Positions 16,401-24,101 of a stretch of DNA of 64,000 nucleotides are shown piece by piece. The notes beneath the pieces are model-generated. The model was not told where the DNA came from. It ran no database searches and saw nothing but the letters and a program-made list of their open reading frames with translations. The DNA comes from Ectopseudomonas composti (lineage in GTDB: Bacteria > Pseudomonadota > Gammaproteobacteria > Pseudomonadales > Pseudomonadaceae): contig NZ_FOWP01000012.1 in NCBI RefSeq assembly GCF_900115475.1, forward strand, positions 62,001 to 126,000. The letters are read 5' to 3'. The translations under genes and the position numbers were made by a program. Position 1 is the first letter of the stretch. Every line of letters begins with the position of its first letter.

Positions 16401-16763
16401 TCGTTCACGACCGCGTCCCGAGGGCTCGCCTGCTACCCTGCGAGGCCCGTTTGCAAGCCTGAAGCCATGCAAAGCCGAGCAGCACCGGCATGCGACTAAA
16501 GAACCACGACCAATGTCGAAGCCGCTGAGAACCCTCTGCCCATGGTCATTGGACGGCGTTTCGGGACAACTCAAGCTTTGCGCGCACGCGGTTCGCCAAT
16601 CTTTCACCAAACCTGGCACGGCCCATGGATGTCACTTGATTCAGCGGCCTGCGATGCCTTTGCCCTGCCGACCTCACGCGACGCCGGCCACGCTTGCGCC
16701 GCAATGAACATCAACCGCACCTGCAACGGTACGTACAAGAAGAACCTGCAAAAGGATCGCTCC

Positions 16764-18851
16764 ATGCGCCTCAAGTTGACCTGCATCGCCCTGCTCCCAG
16801 GACTGACACTGGCCGAGCAGACGCCCTACGAGATCGACGAACTGGTGATCACCGGCAGTCGCTACGAAGCCAGCGGCTGGCAACTGCCCTTCTCGGTCAA
16901 CCGCATAGACGCCGAACAGGCCACCTTAGGTAAACCGGGCGTCAACCTCTCCGAGGCGCTCGGCAGCGTGCCGGGCTTGGTGGTGCAGAACCGGCAGAAC
17001 TACGCCCAGGATCTGCAGATATCCTCACGCGGTTTCGGTGCCCGTTCGGCCTTTGGCATTCGCGGCATCAAGCTGCTGGCTGATGGCGTACCGCTGTCCA
17101 ATCCCGATGGCCAGGGCCAGGCGGCGACCTTCGACCTCGATACTCTGGAACGCATCGAAGTGCTGCGCGGGCCGTTCGCCAGCGTCTACGGCAGCAACTC
17201 CGGCGGGGTCATCCAGCTCTTTTCGCGCGATGGCGAAGGCCCACCCAAGGTCTCGCTCGACACCTCCCAGGCTGCCTACGGCACCAGCCGCACCCGTGTC
17301 GCTGCCGAAGGCGGTAACGACAAGGCCGGCTTTATCATCAATCGCTCGCACTTCGAAACCGACGGCTACCGCGACCACAGCGGCGCCATTCTCGACAAGA
17401 CATTCGCCAAGCTGACCCTGTACCCGGACGATCTCAGCAAACTGAGCCTGAGCTTCAGTGAACTGGATCAGAACGGCACGCAGGACCCGCAGGGCCTGAC
17501 CTGGCAACAGGTGCAGTCTGACCGACGATCTGCCGCCCCCAGTGCTCTGCTGTTCAATACGCGCAAGACCGTCGATCACCGCCAGTTCGCCCTCAACTAC
17601 GAACGCAGCTTCGCCGCCGGCACCTGGCAAAGCACGCTGTATAGCGGCACGCGGCGGGTAATTCAGTACCAGTCGATTCCAAGACTCGCCCAACTGCCAC
17701 CAAGAGATCCTGACCAAAAGCACTCAGGCGGTGTTATCGACTTCGAACGTAGCTTCCACGGCATCGGTAACCGCTGGATTCAATCCTTCGACCTGGGCAG
17801 CAGCCTGCTGACCGTCACCACTGGCCTGGACTATGACTACTCGCGTGATGATCGTCAGGGCTACGAGAATTTTGTTGGCGACACCCTCGGGGTAAAGGGC
17901 GACTTACGCCGTGATGAGCGCAACGAGGTCACCAGCCTGTCACCCTATGTCCAGGCAGCCTGGCAACTGGGCAAGCTCGACCTGCAGGCCGGCCTGCGCC
18001 ACAGCCAGGTGGAGTTCGATGTGGACGACCGCTTCCTGAGCAATGGCGACGACAGCGGCTCGGTCACCTATCGCGAACTGACACCAACGCTAGGCGCCAG
18101 CTATGCCCTCCTGCCGGACCTGAATGCCTACGCCAGTTGGGGCAAGGGCGTGGAGACGCCGACGCTCAACGAGCTGTCCTATTCCGGCCCAGGCAACAGC
18201 TTCGGCTTCGATCTCAGGCCAGCCACCAGCGAGCAGATCGAAATCGGCCTCAAGGCTCGCCTGGCCGACGCCACCAGTCTGCAACTGGCGCTGTTCCAGA
18301 TCGACACAGATGACGAACTCGTCGTCGCCTCAGCCCTCGGCGGGCGCAATAGCTTCCAGAACGCCGCCCAAACCCGTCGCCGAGGTGTCGAGCTGGCACT
18401 GCAAAGCCAGCTGAGCGAAACCCTGCGTGCCAACCTCGCCTACACCCAGATCGACGCCACCTACAGCAAGGATTTCACCAGCAACGGCCGGCTGATCGAG
18501 TCGGGCAACCATCTACCGGGCATCCCCGCCCGCAGCCTGTATGGCGAACTCGCCTGGCAGCCGCTGGGCTGGTTCAGCACCGCCGTCGAAGGTCTGTACC
18601 GCAGCAAGCTCTACGTCGAGGACAGCAACACCGCCAAGGCGGCGCCGAGTTATGCGCTGTTCAACTGGCAGGCGCGCTTCGAGCAGAAGGCCGGCGCGCT
18701 GACCTTCAATCAGGTGCTGCGCATCGACAACCTGCTAGACCGCAAGTACATCGGTTCGGTGATCGTCGGCGACGGTAACGGCCGCTATTACGAACCCGGC
18801 CCTGAGCGCGCCTGGTACGTCGGCGCGGGTGTGCAGTACCAGTTCGATTGA
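16764..18851 (+). CDS. pqqU: TonB-dependent outer membrane receptor, PqqU/YncD family (PQQ uptake)
   Basis: The protein has 695 residues from the ATG at 16764, preceded by AAGGAT; a longer frame upstream lacks support. A short signal peptide ends at LTLA (residue 17), followed by a TonB-box-like YEIDELVITG. The plug domain carries NLSEALGSVPGLVVQNRQNY, QISSRGFGARSAFGIRGIK and DGVPLSNPDGQGQ, which match E. coli YncD strongly as I remember it, as does the C-terminal GDGNGRYYEPGPER. YncD has been shown to import PQQ (PqqU). The location opposite a PQQ enzyme supports the same role. The barrel ends in the aromatic-rich YQFD. Confidence 0.85.
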   Translation: MRLKLTCIALLPGLTLAEQTPYEIDELVITGSRYEASGWQLPFSVNRIDAEQATLGKPGVNLSEALGSVPGLVVQNRQNYAQDLQISSRGFGARSAFGIRGIKLLADGVPLSNPDGQGQAATFDLDTLERIEVLRGPFASVYGSNSGGVIQLFSRDGEGPPKVSLDTSQAAYGTSRTRVAAEGGNDKAGFIINRSHFETDGYRDHSGAILDKTFAKLTLYPDDLSKLSLSFSELDQNGTQDPQGLTWQQVQSDRRSAAPSALLFNTRKTVDHRQFALNYERSFAAGTWQSTLYSGTRRVIQYQSIPRLAQLPPRDPDQKHSGGVIDFERSFHGIGNRWIQSFDLGSSLLTVTTGLDYDYSRDDRQGYENFVGDTLGVKGDLRRDERNEVTSLSPYVQAAWQLGKLDLQAGLRHSQVEFDVDDRFLSNGDDSGSVTYRELTPTLGASYALLPDLNAYASWGKGVETPTLNELSYSGPGNSFGFDLRPATSEQIEIGLKARLADATSLQLALFQIDTDDELVVASALGGRNSFQNAAQTRRRGVELALQSQLSETLRANLAYTQIDATYSKDFTSNGRLIESGNHLPGIPARSLYGELAWQPLGWFSTAVEGLYRSKLYVEDSNTAKAAPSYALFNWQARFEQKAGALTFNQVLRIDNLLDRKYIGSVIVGDGNGRYYEPGPERAWYVGAGVQYQFD

Positions 18852-18868
18852 AGCTGACAACGAACGAG

Positions 18869-18946
18869 CCCCCTCTCCCACTTGTGGGAGAGGGCTGACT
18901 ACCCTCAATAACGGTGCCAGCCCCGGTGCGCACGGCGCACCCTACG
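18869..18946. repeat. Two extragenic hairpins downstream of pqqU
   Basis: CCCTCTCCCAC...GTGGGAGAGGG (18870-18893) is a strong stem-loop that could serve as the receptor gene's 3' end. It is followed at 18924-18946 by GGTGCGCACGGCGCACCCTACGG, a copy of the GTGCGC/GCGCAC repeat family. Confidence 0.65.
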
Positions 18947-18957
18947 GTTGCACGTCC

Positions 18958-20085
18958 TTATAGACTGCGGGCGATCACCATCCGCTGCACGTCGCTGGTG
19001 CCTTCATAGATCTGGCACACGCGCACATCGCGGTAGATGCGCTCGACCGGGAAGTCCTTGAGGTAGCCATAGCCGCCGAGCGTCTGGATCGCCGCCGAGC
19101 ACACCCGTTCGGCCATCTCCGAGGCGAACAGCTTGGCCATCGATGCCTCGGTCAAACACGGCTGACCGGCCTCACGCAGGCTCGCCGCGTGATGCACCAT
19201 CTGCCGCGCCACGGCGATCTGCGTGGCCATGTCCGCCAGGCGAAAGGCCACGGCCTGGTGTTCGATGATCGGCTTGCCGAAGGTCACCCGCTCGTGGGCG
19301 TATTCACGCGCTGCTTCGAACGCGGCCCGCGCCATGCCCACCGACTGCGCGGCGATGCCGATGCGTCCGCCTTCTAGGTTGGCCAGGGCGATGCGATAGC
19401 CCTCGCCCTCCTCGCCAAGGCGCAGATCGGCCGGGATACGCACGTCGTCGAGCTGGATCTGGCAGGTATCGGAGGCATGCTGGCCAAGCTTGTCCTCTAC
19501 CCGCACCACCGAGAATCCCGGCACATCGGTCGGTACGATAAAGGCACTGATGCCCTTCTTGCCCGCTTGCGGGTCGGTGACGGCGAACACGATGACCATG
19601 CCGGCGTGGCTGCCGGAGGTGATGAACTGCTTGGCACCGTTGAGCACGTAATGGTCGCCATCGCGCCGCGCGCGGGTACGCAGGTCGCTGGCGTCGGAGC
19701 CGGCCTGCGGTTCGGTCAGGGCGAAGGCACCGAGCATGCTGCCCTCGGCCAGCGGGCGGAGAAAGCGTTGTTTCTGCTCCTCGCTGCCGTACTTGAGGAT
19801 CGGCATGCAGCCCACCGAGTTGTGCACGCTCATGATGGTGGAGCAAGCACCATCGCCAGCGGCCACTTCCTCCAGGGCCATGGCGTAAGCCAGGTGACCG
19901 GTCTCGGCGCCGCCCCACTGCTGTGGCACCAGCATGCCCATGAACCCCAGCTGGCCCATCTCGGCGATGGCCTCGGCTGGGAAGCGATGCTCGCGGTCCC
20001 AATCAGCGGCGAAGGGTTTGAGCCGCTCCTGGGCGAACTGACGAGCCATGTCACGGATAAGGGTGTCTTCTTCGTTGGGCAGCAT
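18958..20085 (-). CDS. Short/branched-chain acyl-CoA dehydrogenase
   Basis: The protein has 375 residues, started at the ATG with top base 20085 because GGAG lies 7 bases upstream; an ATG 12 bases earlier is less well placed. It shows the FAD/acyl-CoA signatures AFALTEPQAGSDASDLRT and QFITSGSHAG, and CQIYEGTSDVQRMVIAR, where the glutamate is the catalytic base of the short-chain type. Context with a thiolase and a 3-hydroxyacyl-CoA-type SDR suggests oxidation of 2-methylbutyryl-CoA from isoleucine, though butyryl-CoA is possible. It is the last gene of the minus-strand arm. Confidence 0.85.
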   Translation of the reverse strand: MLPNEEDTLIRDMARQFAQERLKPFAADWDREHRFPAEAIAEMGQLGFMGMLVPQQWGGAETGHLAYAMALEEVAAGDGACSTIMSVHNSVGCMPILKYGSEEQKQRFLRPLAEGSMLGAFALTEPQAGSDASDLRTRARRDGDHYVLNGAKQFITSGSHAGMVIVFAVTDPQAGKKGISAFIVPTDVPGFSVVRVEDKLGQHASDTCQIQLDDVRIPADLRLGEEGEGYRIALANLEGGRIGIAAQSVGMARAAFEAAREYAHERVTFGKPIIEHQAVAFRLADMATQIAVARQMVHHAASLREAGQPCLTEASMAKLFASEMAERVCSAAIQTLGGYGYLKDFPVERIYRDVRVCQIYEGTSDVQRMVIARSL

Positions 20086-20097
20086 GGCTGGCTCCAT

Positions 20098-20173
20098 ACG
20101 TAGGGTGCGCCATGCGCACCGCTGGTTGGCGGAAACTCTCGGTGCGCACAGCCTGGGCGGCCCCACGACACCC
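20098..20173. repeat. GTAGGGTGCGC extragenic repeat pair
   Basis: Opposed CGTAGGGTGCGCCATGCGCACC and GGTGCGCACAG...ACACCCTACGGG copies fill the gap between the acyl-CoA dehydrogenase and the thiolase gene. This is the same family as at 4204, 22763 and 24016. Confidence 0.65.
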
Positions 20174-20184
20174 TACGGGTCGAT

Positions 20185-21375
20185 TCAATACAACTCGATG
20201 GCCACGGCGGTGGCTTCACCGCCACCGATGCACACGGATGCCACGCCACGCTTGAGGCCACGTTGCTGCAACGCTGCCAGCAGGGTCACCAGGATGCGTG
20301 CGCCGGACGCACCGATGGGATGGCCAAGGGCACAGGCGCCGCCGTGCACATTGAGCTTTTCGTGGTCGATGCCCAGCTCACGCATGGCCACCATCGGCAC
20401 CACGGCGAAGGCCTCGTTGATCTCGAACAGATCGACCGTCTCCAGCGCCCACTCGATACGCGTCAGCAGACGCTGGATCGCCGCCACTGGCGCCGTAGTA
20501 AACAGGTTCGGCGCCTGGGCATACCCGGCTTGACCAACGATGCGCGCCAGCGGCGTCAGGCCGCGCTCCTGAGCCTCGGACAGGCGCATCAGCAGCAACG
20601 CGGCGGCGCCATCGGAAATGGAACTGGCGTTGGCTGCCGTCACCGTACCGCCCTCGCGGAACGCCGGTTTCAGGCCGGGAATCTTGTCTGGGCGGGCCTT
20701 GGGCGGCTGCTCATCGCTGCTGACCAGACGTCGCTCACGTCCCTGCGGCGCCTCCACCGCAGCGATCTCGCTGGCGAACGAACCGTCCGTTATCGCCTGC
20801 TGGGCACGGCGCAGCGACTCCAGGGCATAGGCGTCCTGTTCCTCGCGGCTGAAGCGATACTGCTGCGCGCAATCCTCGGCGAAGGTGCCCATCAGGCGGC
20901 CGCGCTCGTAGGCATCCTCCAGACCGTCGAGGAACATATGGTCGAGCACCTGGCCATGGCCCATGCGGTAGCCACCACGGGCGCGCGCCAGCAGGTACGG
21001 CGCGTTGGACATGCTCTCCATGCCGCCGGCCACCAGCACATCGGCACTGCCGGCGAGCAACTGGTCATGGCCGAGCATCAGCGCCTGCATGCCCGAGCCA
21101 CACATCTTGTTCAGCGTGGTGCACTGCGCCGCCTGGCTCAACCCAGCGCCCAGTGCGGCCTGGCGCGCCGGAGCCTGGCCCTGGCCAGCCTGCAGCACGC
21201 AGCCCATCAGCACCGTGTCTACCGCCTCGGCAGCGAGGCCGGCACGGTCGAGGGTCGAGCGGATCGCCGCTGCGCCCAGTTCAGCTGCCGTAAGACCGGC
21301 CAGATCGCCAAGAAAGCCGCCCATGGGCGTGCGTGCGGCACTGACGATGACGACGGGATCGAGTTGTTGTTTCAT
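20185..21375 (-). CDS. Acetyl-CoA acyltransferase (thiolase)
   Basis: The protein has 396 residues from the ATG with top base 21375 (AAGGTG at 6 bases); a GTG 9 bases earlier lacks a site. The nucleophilic cysteine is Cys92 in LNKMCGSGMQAL. The other active-site motifs are NVHGGACALGHPIGASG (His) and the terminal CIGGGEATAVAIE (Cys). It splits 3-ketoacyl-CoA, probably 2-methylacetoacetyl-CoA to propionyl-CoA and acetyl-CoA in isoleucine breakdown given its neighbours. A biosynthetic acetoacetyl-CoA thiolase role cannot be excluded. Confidence 0.9.
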   Translation of the reverse strand: MKQQLDPVVIVSAARTPMGGFLGDLAGLTAAELGAAAIRSTLDRAGLAAEAVDTVLMGCVLQAGQGQAPARQAALGAGLSQAAQCTTLNKMCGSGMQALMLGHDQLLAGSADVLVAGGMESMSNAPYLLARARGGYRMGHGQVLDHMFLDGLEDAYERGRLMGTFAEDCAQQYRFSREEQDAYALESLRRAQQAITDGSFASEIAAVEAPQGRERRLVSSDEQPPKARPDKIPGLKPAFREGGTVTAANASSISDGAAALLLMRLSEAQERGLTPLARIVGQAGYAQAPNLFTTAPVAAIQRLLTRIEWALETVDLFEINEAFAVVPMVAMRELGIDHEKLNVHGGACALGHPIGASGARILVTLLAALQQRGLKRGVASVCIGGGEATAVAIELY

Positions 21376-21395
21376 GAGTTTCACCTTCGAATCGC

Positions 21396-21476
21396 GTAGC
21401 CCGGATGCAATCCGGGAAAGTTGCTCTGCGTGTACCGGTGTATCTGAACGTAGGAGCGGCTTCAGCCGCGATCATG
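21396..21476. repeat. Two short extragenic palindromes
   Basis: CGTAGCCCGGATGCAATCCGGG (21396-21417) and CGTAGGAGCGGCTTCAGCCGCGA (21450-21472) are two different REP-like hairpin types common in Pseudomonas. They lie between the thiolase and the SDR gene. Confidence 0.6.
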
Positions 21477-21529
21477 ACAAGGCTGGAATGCCGCCCAACC
21501 GCTCCGACATAAACACCTGGTCGCCCCGG

Positions 21530-22297
21530 CTATTTCGCCGCCATGCGCAACGCGCCATCGAGGCGAATCACCTCGCCATTGAGCATCGCGTTCTCGACGA
21601 TATGCCGCACCAGCGCGGCGTATTCGTCAGGTCGGCCGAGGCGTGGCGGAAACGGCACATTGGCCGCCAGCGAATCACGCACCTCCTGCGGCATGCCGGC
21701 CATCATCGGCGTCTCGAACACACCGGGGGCGATGCACATCACGCGGATGCCCGAGCGCGCCAGGTCACGCGCGGCCGGCAGCGTCAGTGCGGCGACACCA
21801 CCCTTGGAGGCGGCATAGGCCGCCTGGCCCATCTGCCCATCGAACGCCGCCACCGAAGCGGTATTGATGATGACCCCGCGCTCGCCGCCGGCGTTCGGCG
21901 TGTTCTGCGCCATGGCCTCGGCAGCCAGGCGCAGCAGGTTGAAGCTGCCGATCAGGTTGACTTCGACGGTGCGGCGGAAACTGTCCAGACCATGAGCACC
22001 GTTGCGGCCCAACACTTTCTCGGCAGGCGCAACGCCGGCGCAGTTGACCAGCCCGTGCAGCGCGCCGAATGCCGCCAGCGCCTGCGCCACGGCTGCGTGG
22101 CCGTCCTCTTCGCGGGTGATATCGGCGCGCACGAAGCGCGCGCTGGCGCCCAGCTCGGCGAGGGCCTGCAGGCCTGCCTGCTCGTTGATATCCAGCAGCA
22201 GCACCTTGCCGCCCTGCCCGACCAGTTCACGCGCAGTGGCCAGGCCCAGGCCGGAGGCGCCGCCGCTGATCAGGAACACCGATTCGTCGATACGCAT
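21530..22297 (-). CDS. SDR-family 3-hydroxyacyl-CoA dehydrogenase (HSD17B10 type)
   Basis: The protein has 255 residues from the ATG with top base 22297 (a TTG 6 bases earlier is less likely). The NAD-binding GGASGLGLATA, the NCAG motif, the catalytic Ser in NTASVAAFDG and the YAASKGG Tyr-Lys pair are all present. The long insertion (AEAMAQNTPNAGGERG) and the FETPMMAGMPQEVRDSLA segment are typical of type 10 hydroxyacyl-CoA dehydrogenases, which oxidise 2-methyl-3-hydroxybutyryl-CoA in isoleucine degradation. It is the first gene of the minus-strand arm and is divergent from liuR across a shared operator. Confidence 0.88.
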   Translation of the reverse strand: MRIDESVFLISGGASGLGLATARELVGQGGKVLLLDINEQAGLQALAELGASARFVRADITREEDGHAAVAQALAAFGALHGLVNCAGVAPAEKVLGRNGAHGLDSFRRTVEVNLIGSFNLLRLAAEAMAQNTPNAGGERGVIINTASVAAFDGQMGQAAYAASKGGVAALTLPAARDLARSGIRVMCIAPGVFETPMMAGMPQEVRDSLAANVPFPPRLGRPDEYAALVRHIVENAMLNGEVIRLDGALRMAAK

Positions 22298-22350
22298 GCT
22301 CAACCTCTGTGATTGTTGTGGGGTGAGATTGACAGGCAGATTTGCACAGG

Positions 22351-22366
22351 TTTACGTTAACGTAAA
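22351..22366. promoter_or_regulatory. LiuR operator shared by both catabolic arms
   Basis: TTTACGTTAACGTAAA is a perfect 16-bp palindrome between the SDR start (54 bases away) and the liuR start (13 bases away). It resembles the LiuR motif described for branched-chain catabolism in proteobacteria. Its position allows LiuR to control liuRABCDE and the isoleucine-type genes together. Confidence 0.8.
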
Positions 22367-22378
22367 GGTAAACGAGCA

Positions 22379-22765
22379 ATGACCATGGCAACCACCTACT
22401 CCATCTCCGACCTGGCCCGCGAACTGGACATCACCACGCGCGCCATTCGCTTCTACGAGGAGCAAGGCATGCTCGCACCCGAGCGGCGCGGCCAGGAGCG
22501 CATCTACAGCGCTAAGGACAAGGTGGCGCTGAAACTCATCCTGCGCGGCAAGCGCATCGGCTTCTCGCTGGCCGAATGCCGCGAGCTGATCGAGCTCTAC
22601 GACCCGGAAACCGGCAGCCGCAAGCAGTTGGAGACTTTCATGGGCAAGATCGCCGAGCGCCGCCTGCAGCTTGAACAACAATTACTGGATATCCAGCAGA
22701 TGCAACTGGAACTGGATACCGCCGAGGAGCGCTGCCTGGCAGCCTTGGCCGAGACGCAAGCCTAG
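22379..22765 (+). CDS. liuR: MerR-family regulator LiuR
   Basis: The protein has 128 residues. It carries an N-terminal winged helix of MerR type (YSISDLARELDITTRAIRFY), the wing with RIYSAKDKVALKLILRGK, then a leucine/glutamate-rich dimerisation helix (ERRLQLEQQLLDIQQMQLEL). There are no metal-binding cysteines, as expected for the LiuR subgroup that controls leucine/isovalerate degradation. It is the first gene before liuABCDE. The very short leader, with the palindrome 13 bases before the ATG, suggests strong autoregulation. Confidence 0.93.
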   Translation: MTMATTYSISDLARELDITTRAIRFYEEQGMLAPERRGQERIYSAKDKVALKLILRGKRIGFSLAECRELIELYDPETGSRKQLETFMGKIAERRLQLEQQLLDIQQMQLELDTAEERCLAALAETQA

Positions 22766-22816
22766 GGTGCGCTGTGCGCCACTTGATCCGACCCGGTGCG
22801 CATGGCGCACCCTACG
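22763..22816. repeat. GTAGGGTGCGC repeat pair between liuR and liuA
   Basis: CTAGGGTGCGCTGTGCGCC and GGTGCGCATGGCGCACCCTACG face each other. The first copy overlaps the liuR stop codon (TAG within CCTAGGG). Confidence 0.65.
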
Positions 22817-22836
22817 ACAACAACTATAGGTGACCC

Positions 22837-24000
22837 ATGAGCTACCCCACCCTCAACTTCGGCCTCGGCGAAACCCTCGACATGCTGCGCGATTCGGTGC
22901 ACCACTTCGCCCAGGCCGAGTTGGCGCCGCGCGCCGCGCAGATCGACCGCGACAACGAGTTCCCCATGGACATGTGGCGCAAGTTCGGTGACATGGGCCT
23001 GCTCGGCATGACGGTCAAGGAAGAGTACGGCGGCACCGACATGGGCTACCTGGCGCACGTACTGGCCATGGAAGAGATCAGCCGCGCCTCGGCATCGGTA
23101 GGCCTGTCCTACGGCGCGCACTCCAACCTCTGCATCAATCAGATCCACAAGAACGGCAGCGAGGCGCAGAAGCACAAATACCTGCCCAAGCTGTGCTCCG
23201 GGGAGCATATCGGCGCCCTGGCCATGAGCGAGCCCAACGCTGGCTCCGACGTGGTGTCGATGAAGCTGCGTGCGGAGAAGCGCGGCGACCACTACGTGCT
23301 CAACGGCAACAAGATGTGGATCACCAACGGCCCGGACGCCCACACCTACGTGATCTACGCCAAGACCGACATCAACGCCGGCTCACGCGGCATGACCGCC
23401 TTTATCGTCGAGCGCGACTTCAAGGGTTTCTCCCGCCACCAGAAGCTGGACAAGTTGGGCATGCGCGGCTCCAACACCTGCGAGCTGCTGTTCGAGGACT
23501 GCGAAGTGCCGGAGGAAAACATCTTGGGCAGCGAGGGCGGTGGTGTGCGCGTGCTGATGAGCGGCCTGGACTACGAGCGCACCGTGCTCTCCGGTGGCCC
23601 GACCGGGATCATGAGTGCCTGCATGGACGTGGTGCTGCCCTACGTGCACGAGCGTCAGCAGTTCAAGCAGTCCATCGGCGAGTTCCAGCTGGTGCAGGGC
23701 AAGCTGGCCGACATGTACGCCGGCATGAACGCCTCCAAGTCCTACCTGTACAACGTGGCCAAGGCCTGCGACCGCGGCGAGGAATCACGCAAGGACGCCG
23801 CCGCGGTGATCCTCTACACCGCCGAGATGGCCACCAAGATGGCGCTCGACACCATCCAGCTGCTCGGTGGCAACGGCTACACCAACGAATACCCGGCCGG
23901 GCGCCTGCTGCGCGACGCCAAGCTCTATGAGATCGGCGCTGGCACCAGCGAGATCCGCCGCATGCTGATCGGTCGTGAGTTGTTCAACGAGACGAAATAA
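22837..24000 (+). CDS. liuA: Isovaleryl-CoA dehydrogenase LiuA
   Basis: The protein has 387 residues. The family motifs ALAMSEPNAGSDVVSMKLRA and KMWITNGPDAHTYVIYAKTD are present. The catalytic glutamate is at the isovaleryl-specific position in LDYERTVLSGG, while the residue used by other acyl-CoA dehydrogenases is replaced by glycine (IGAGTSEIRRML). This pattern identifies isovaleryl-CoA dehydrogenase. It forms 3-methylcrotonyl-CoA in leucine catabolism and passes electrons to ETF. The start has GGTGA 5-6 bases upstream. Confidence 0.95.
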   Translation: MSYPTLNFGLGETLDMLRDSVHHFAQAELAPRAAQIDRDNEFPMDMWRKFGDMGLLGMTVKEEYGGTDMGYLAHVLAMEEISRASASVGLSYGAHSNLCINQIHKNGSEAQKHKYLPKLCSGEHIGALAMSEPNAGSDVVSMKLRAEKRGDHYVLNGNKMWITNGPDAHTYVIYAKTDINAGSRGMTAFIVERDFKGFSRHQKLDKLGMRGSNTCELLFEDCEVPEENILGSEGGGVRVLMSGLDYERTVLSGGPTGIMSACMDVVLPYVHERQQFKQSIGEFQLVQGKLADMYAGMNASKSYLYNVAKACDRGEESRKDAAAVILYTAEMATKMALDTIQLLGGNGYTNEYPAGRLLRDAKLYEIGAGTSEIRRMLIGRELFNETK

Positions 24001-24015
24001 CAACGGCCACTGACC

Positions 24016-24074
24016 CGTAGGGTGCGCCGCGCGCACCACCCAAAACGACTTGGTGCGCACGGCGCACCCTACGA
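24016..24074. repeat. GTAGGGTGCGC repeat pair between liuA and liuB
   Basis: CGTAGGGTGCGCCGCGCGCACC and GGTGCGCACGGCGCACCCTACG form opposing copies, making a possible large hairpin in the operon message. Confidence 0.7.
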
Positions 24075-24101
24075 CGGTAGCCAGAAAACGGAGTGCGCCC
24101 A

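Noticed and set aside
16464..16500. Ten-codon frame (MQSRAAPACD) in the pqqU leader
   Set aside because: No ribosome binding site and no resemblance to PqqA or a known leader peptide; short frames are expected by chance.
16411..16763. Possible cobalamin riboswitch before the TonB receptor
   Set aside because: Cobalamin receptors often have one, but I could not find the B12-box or paired elements, and the receptor matches PqqU rather than BtuB.
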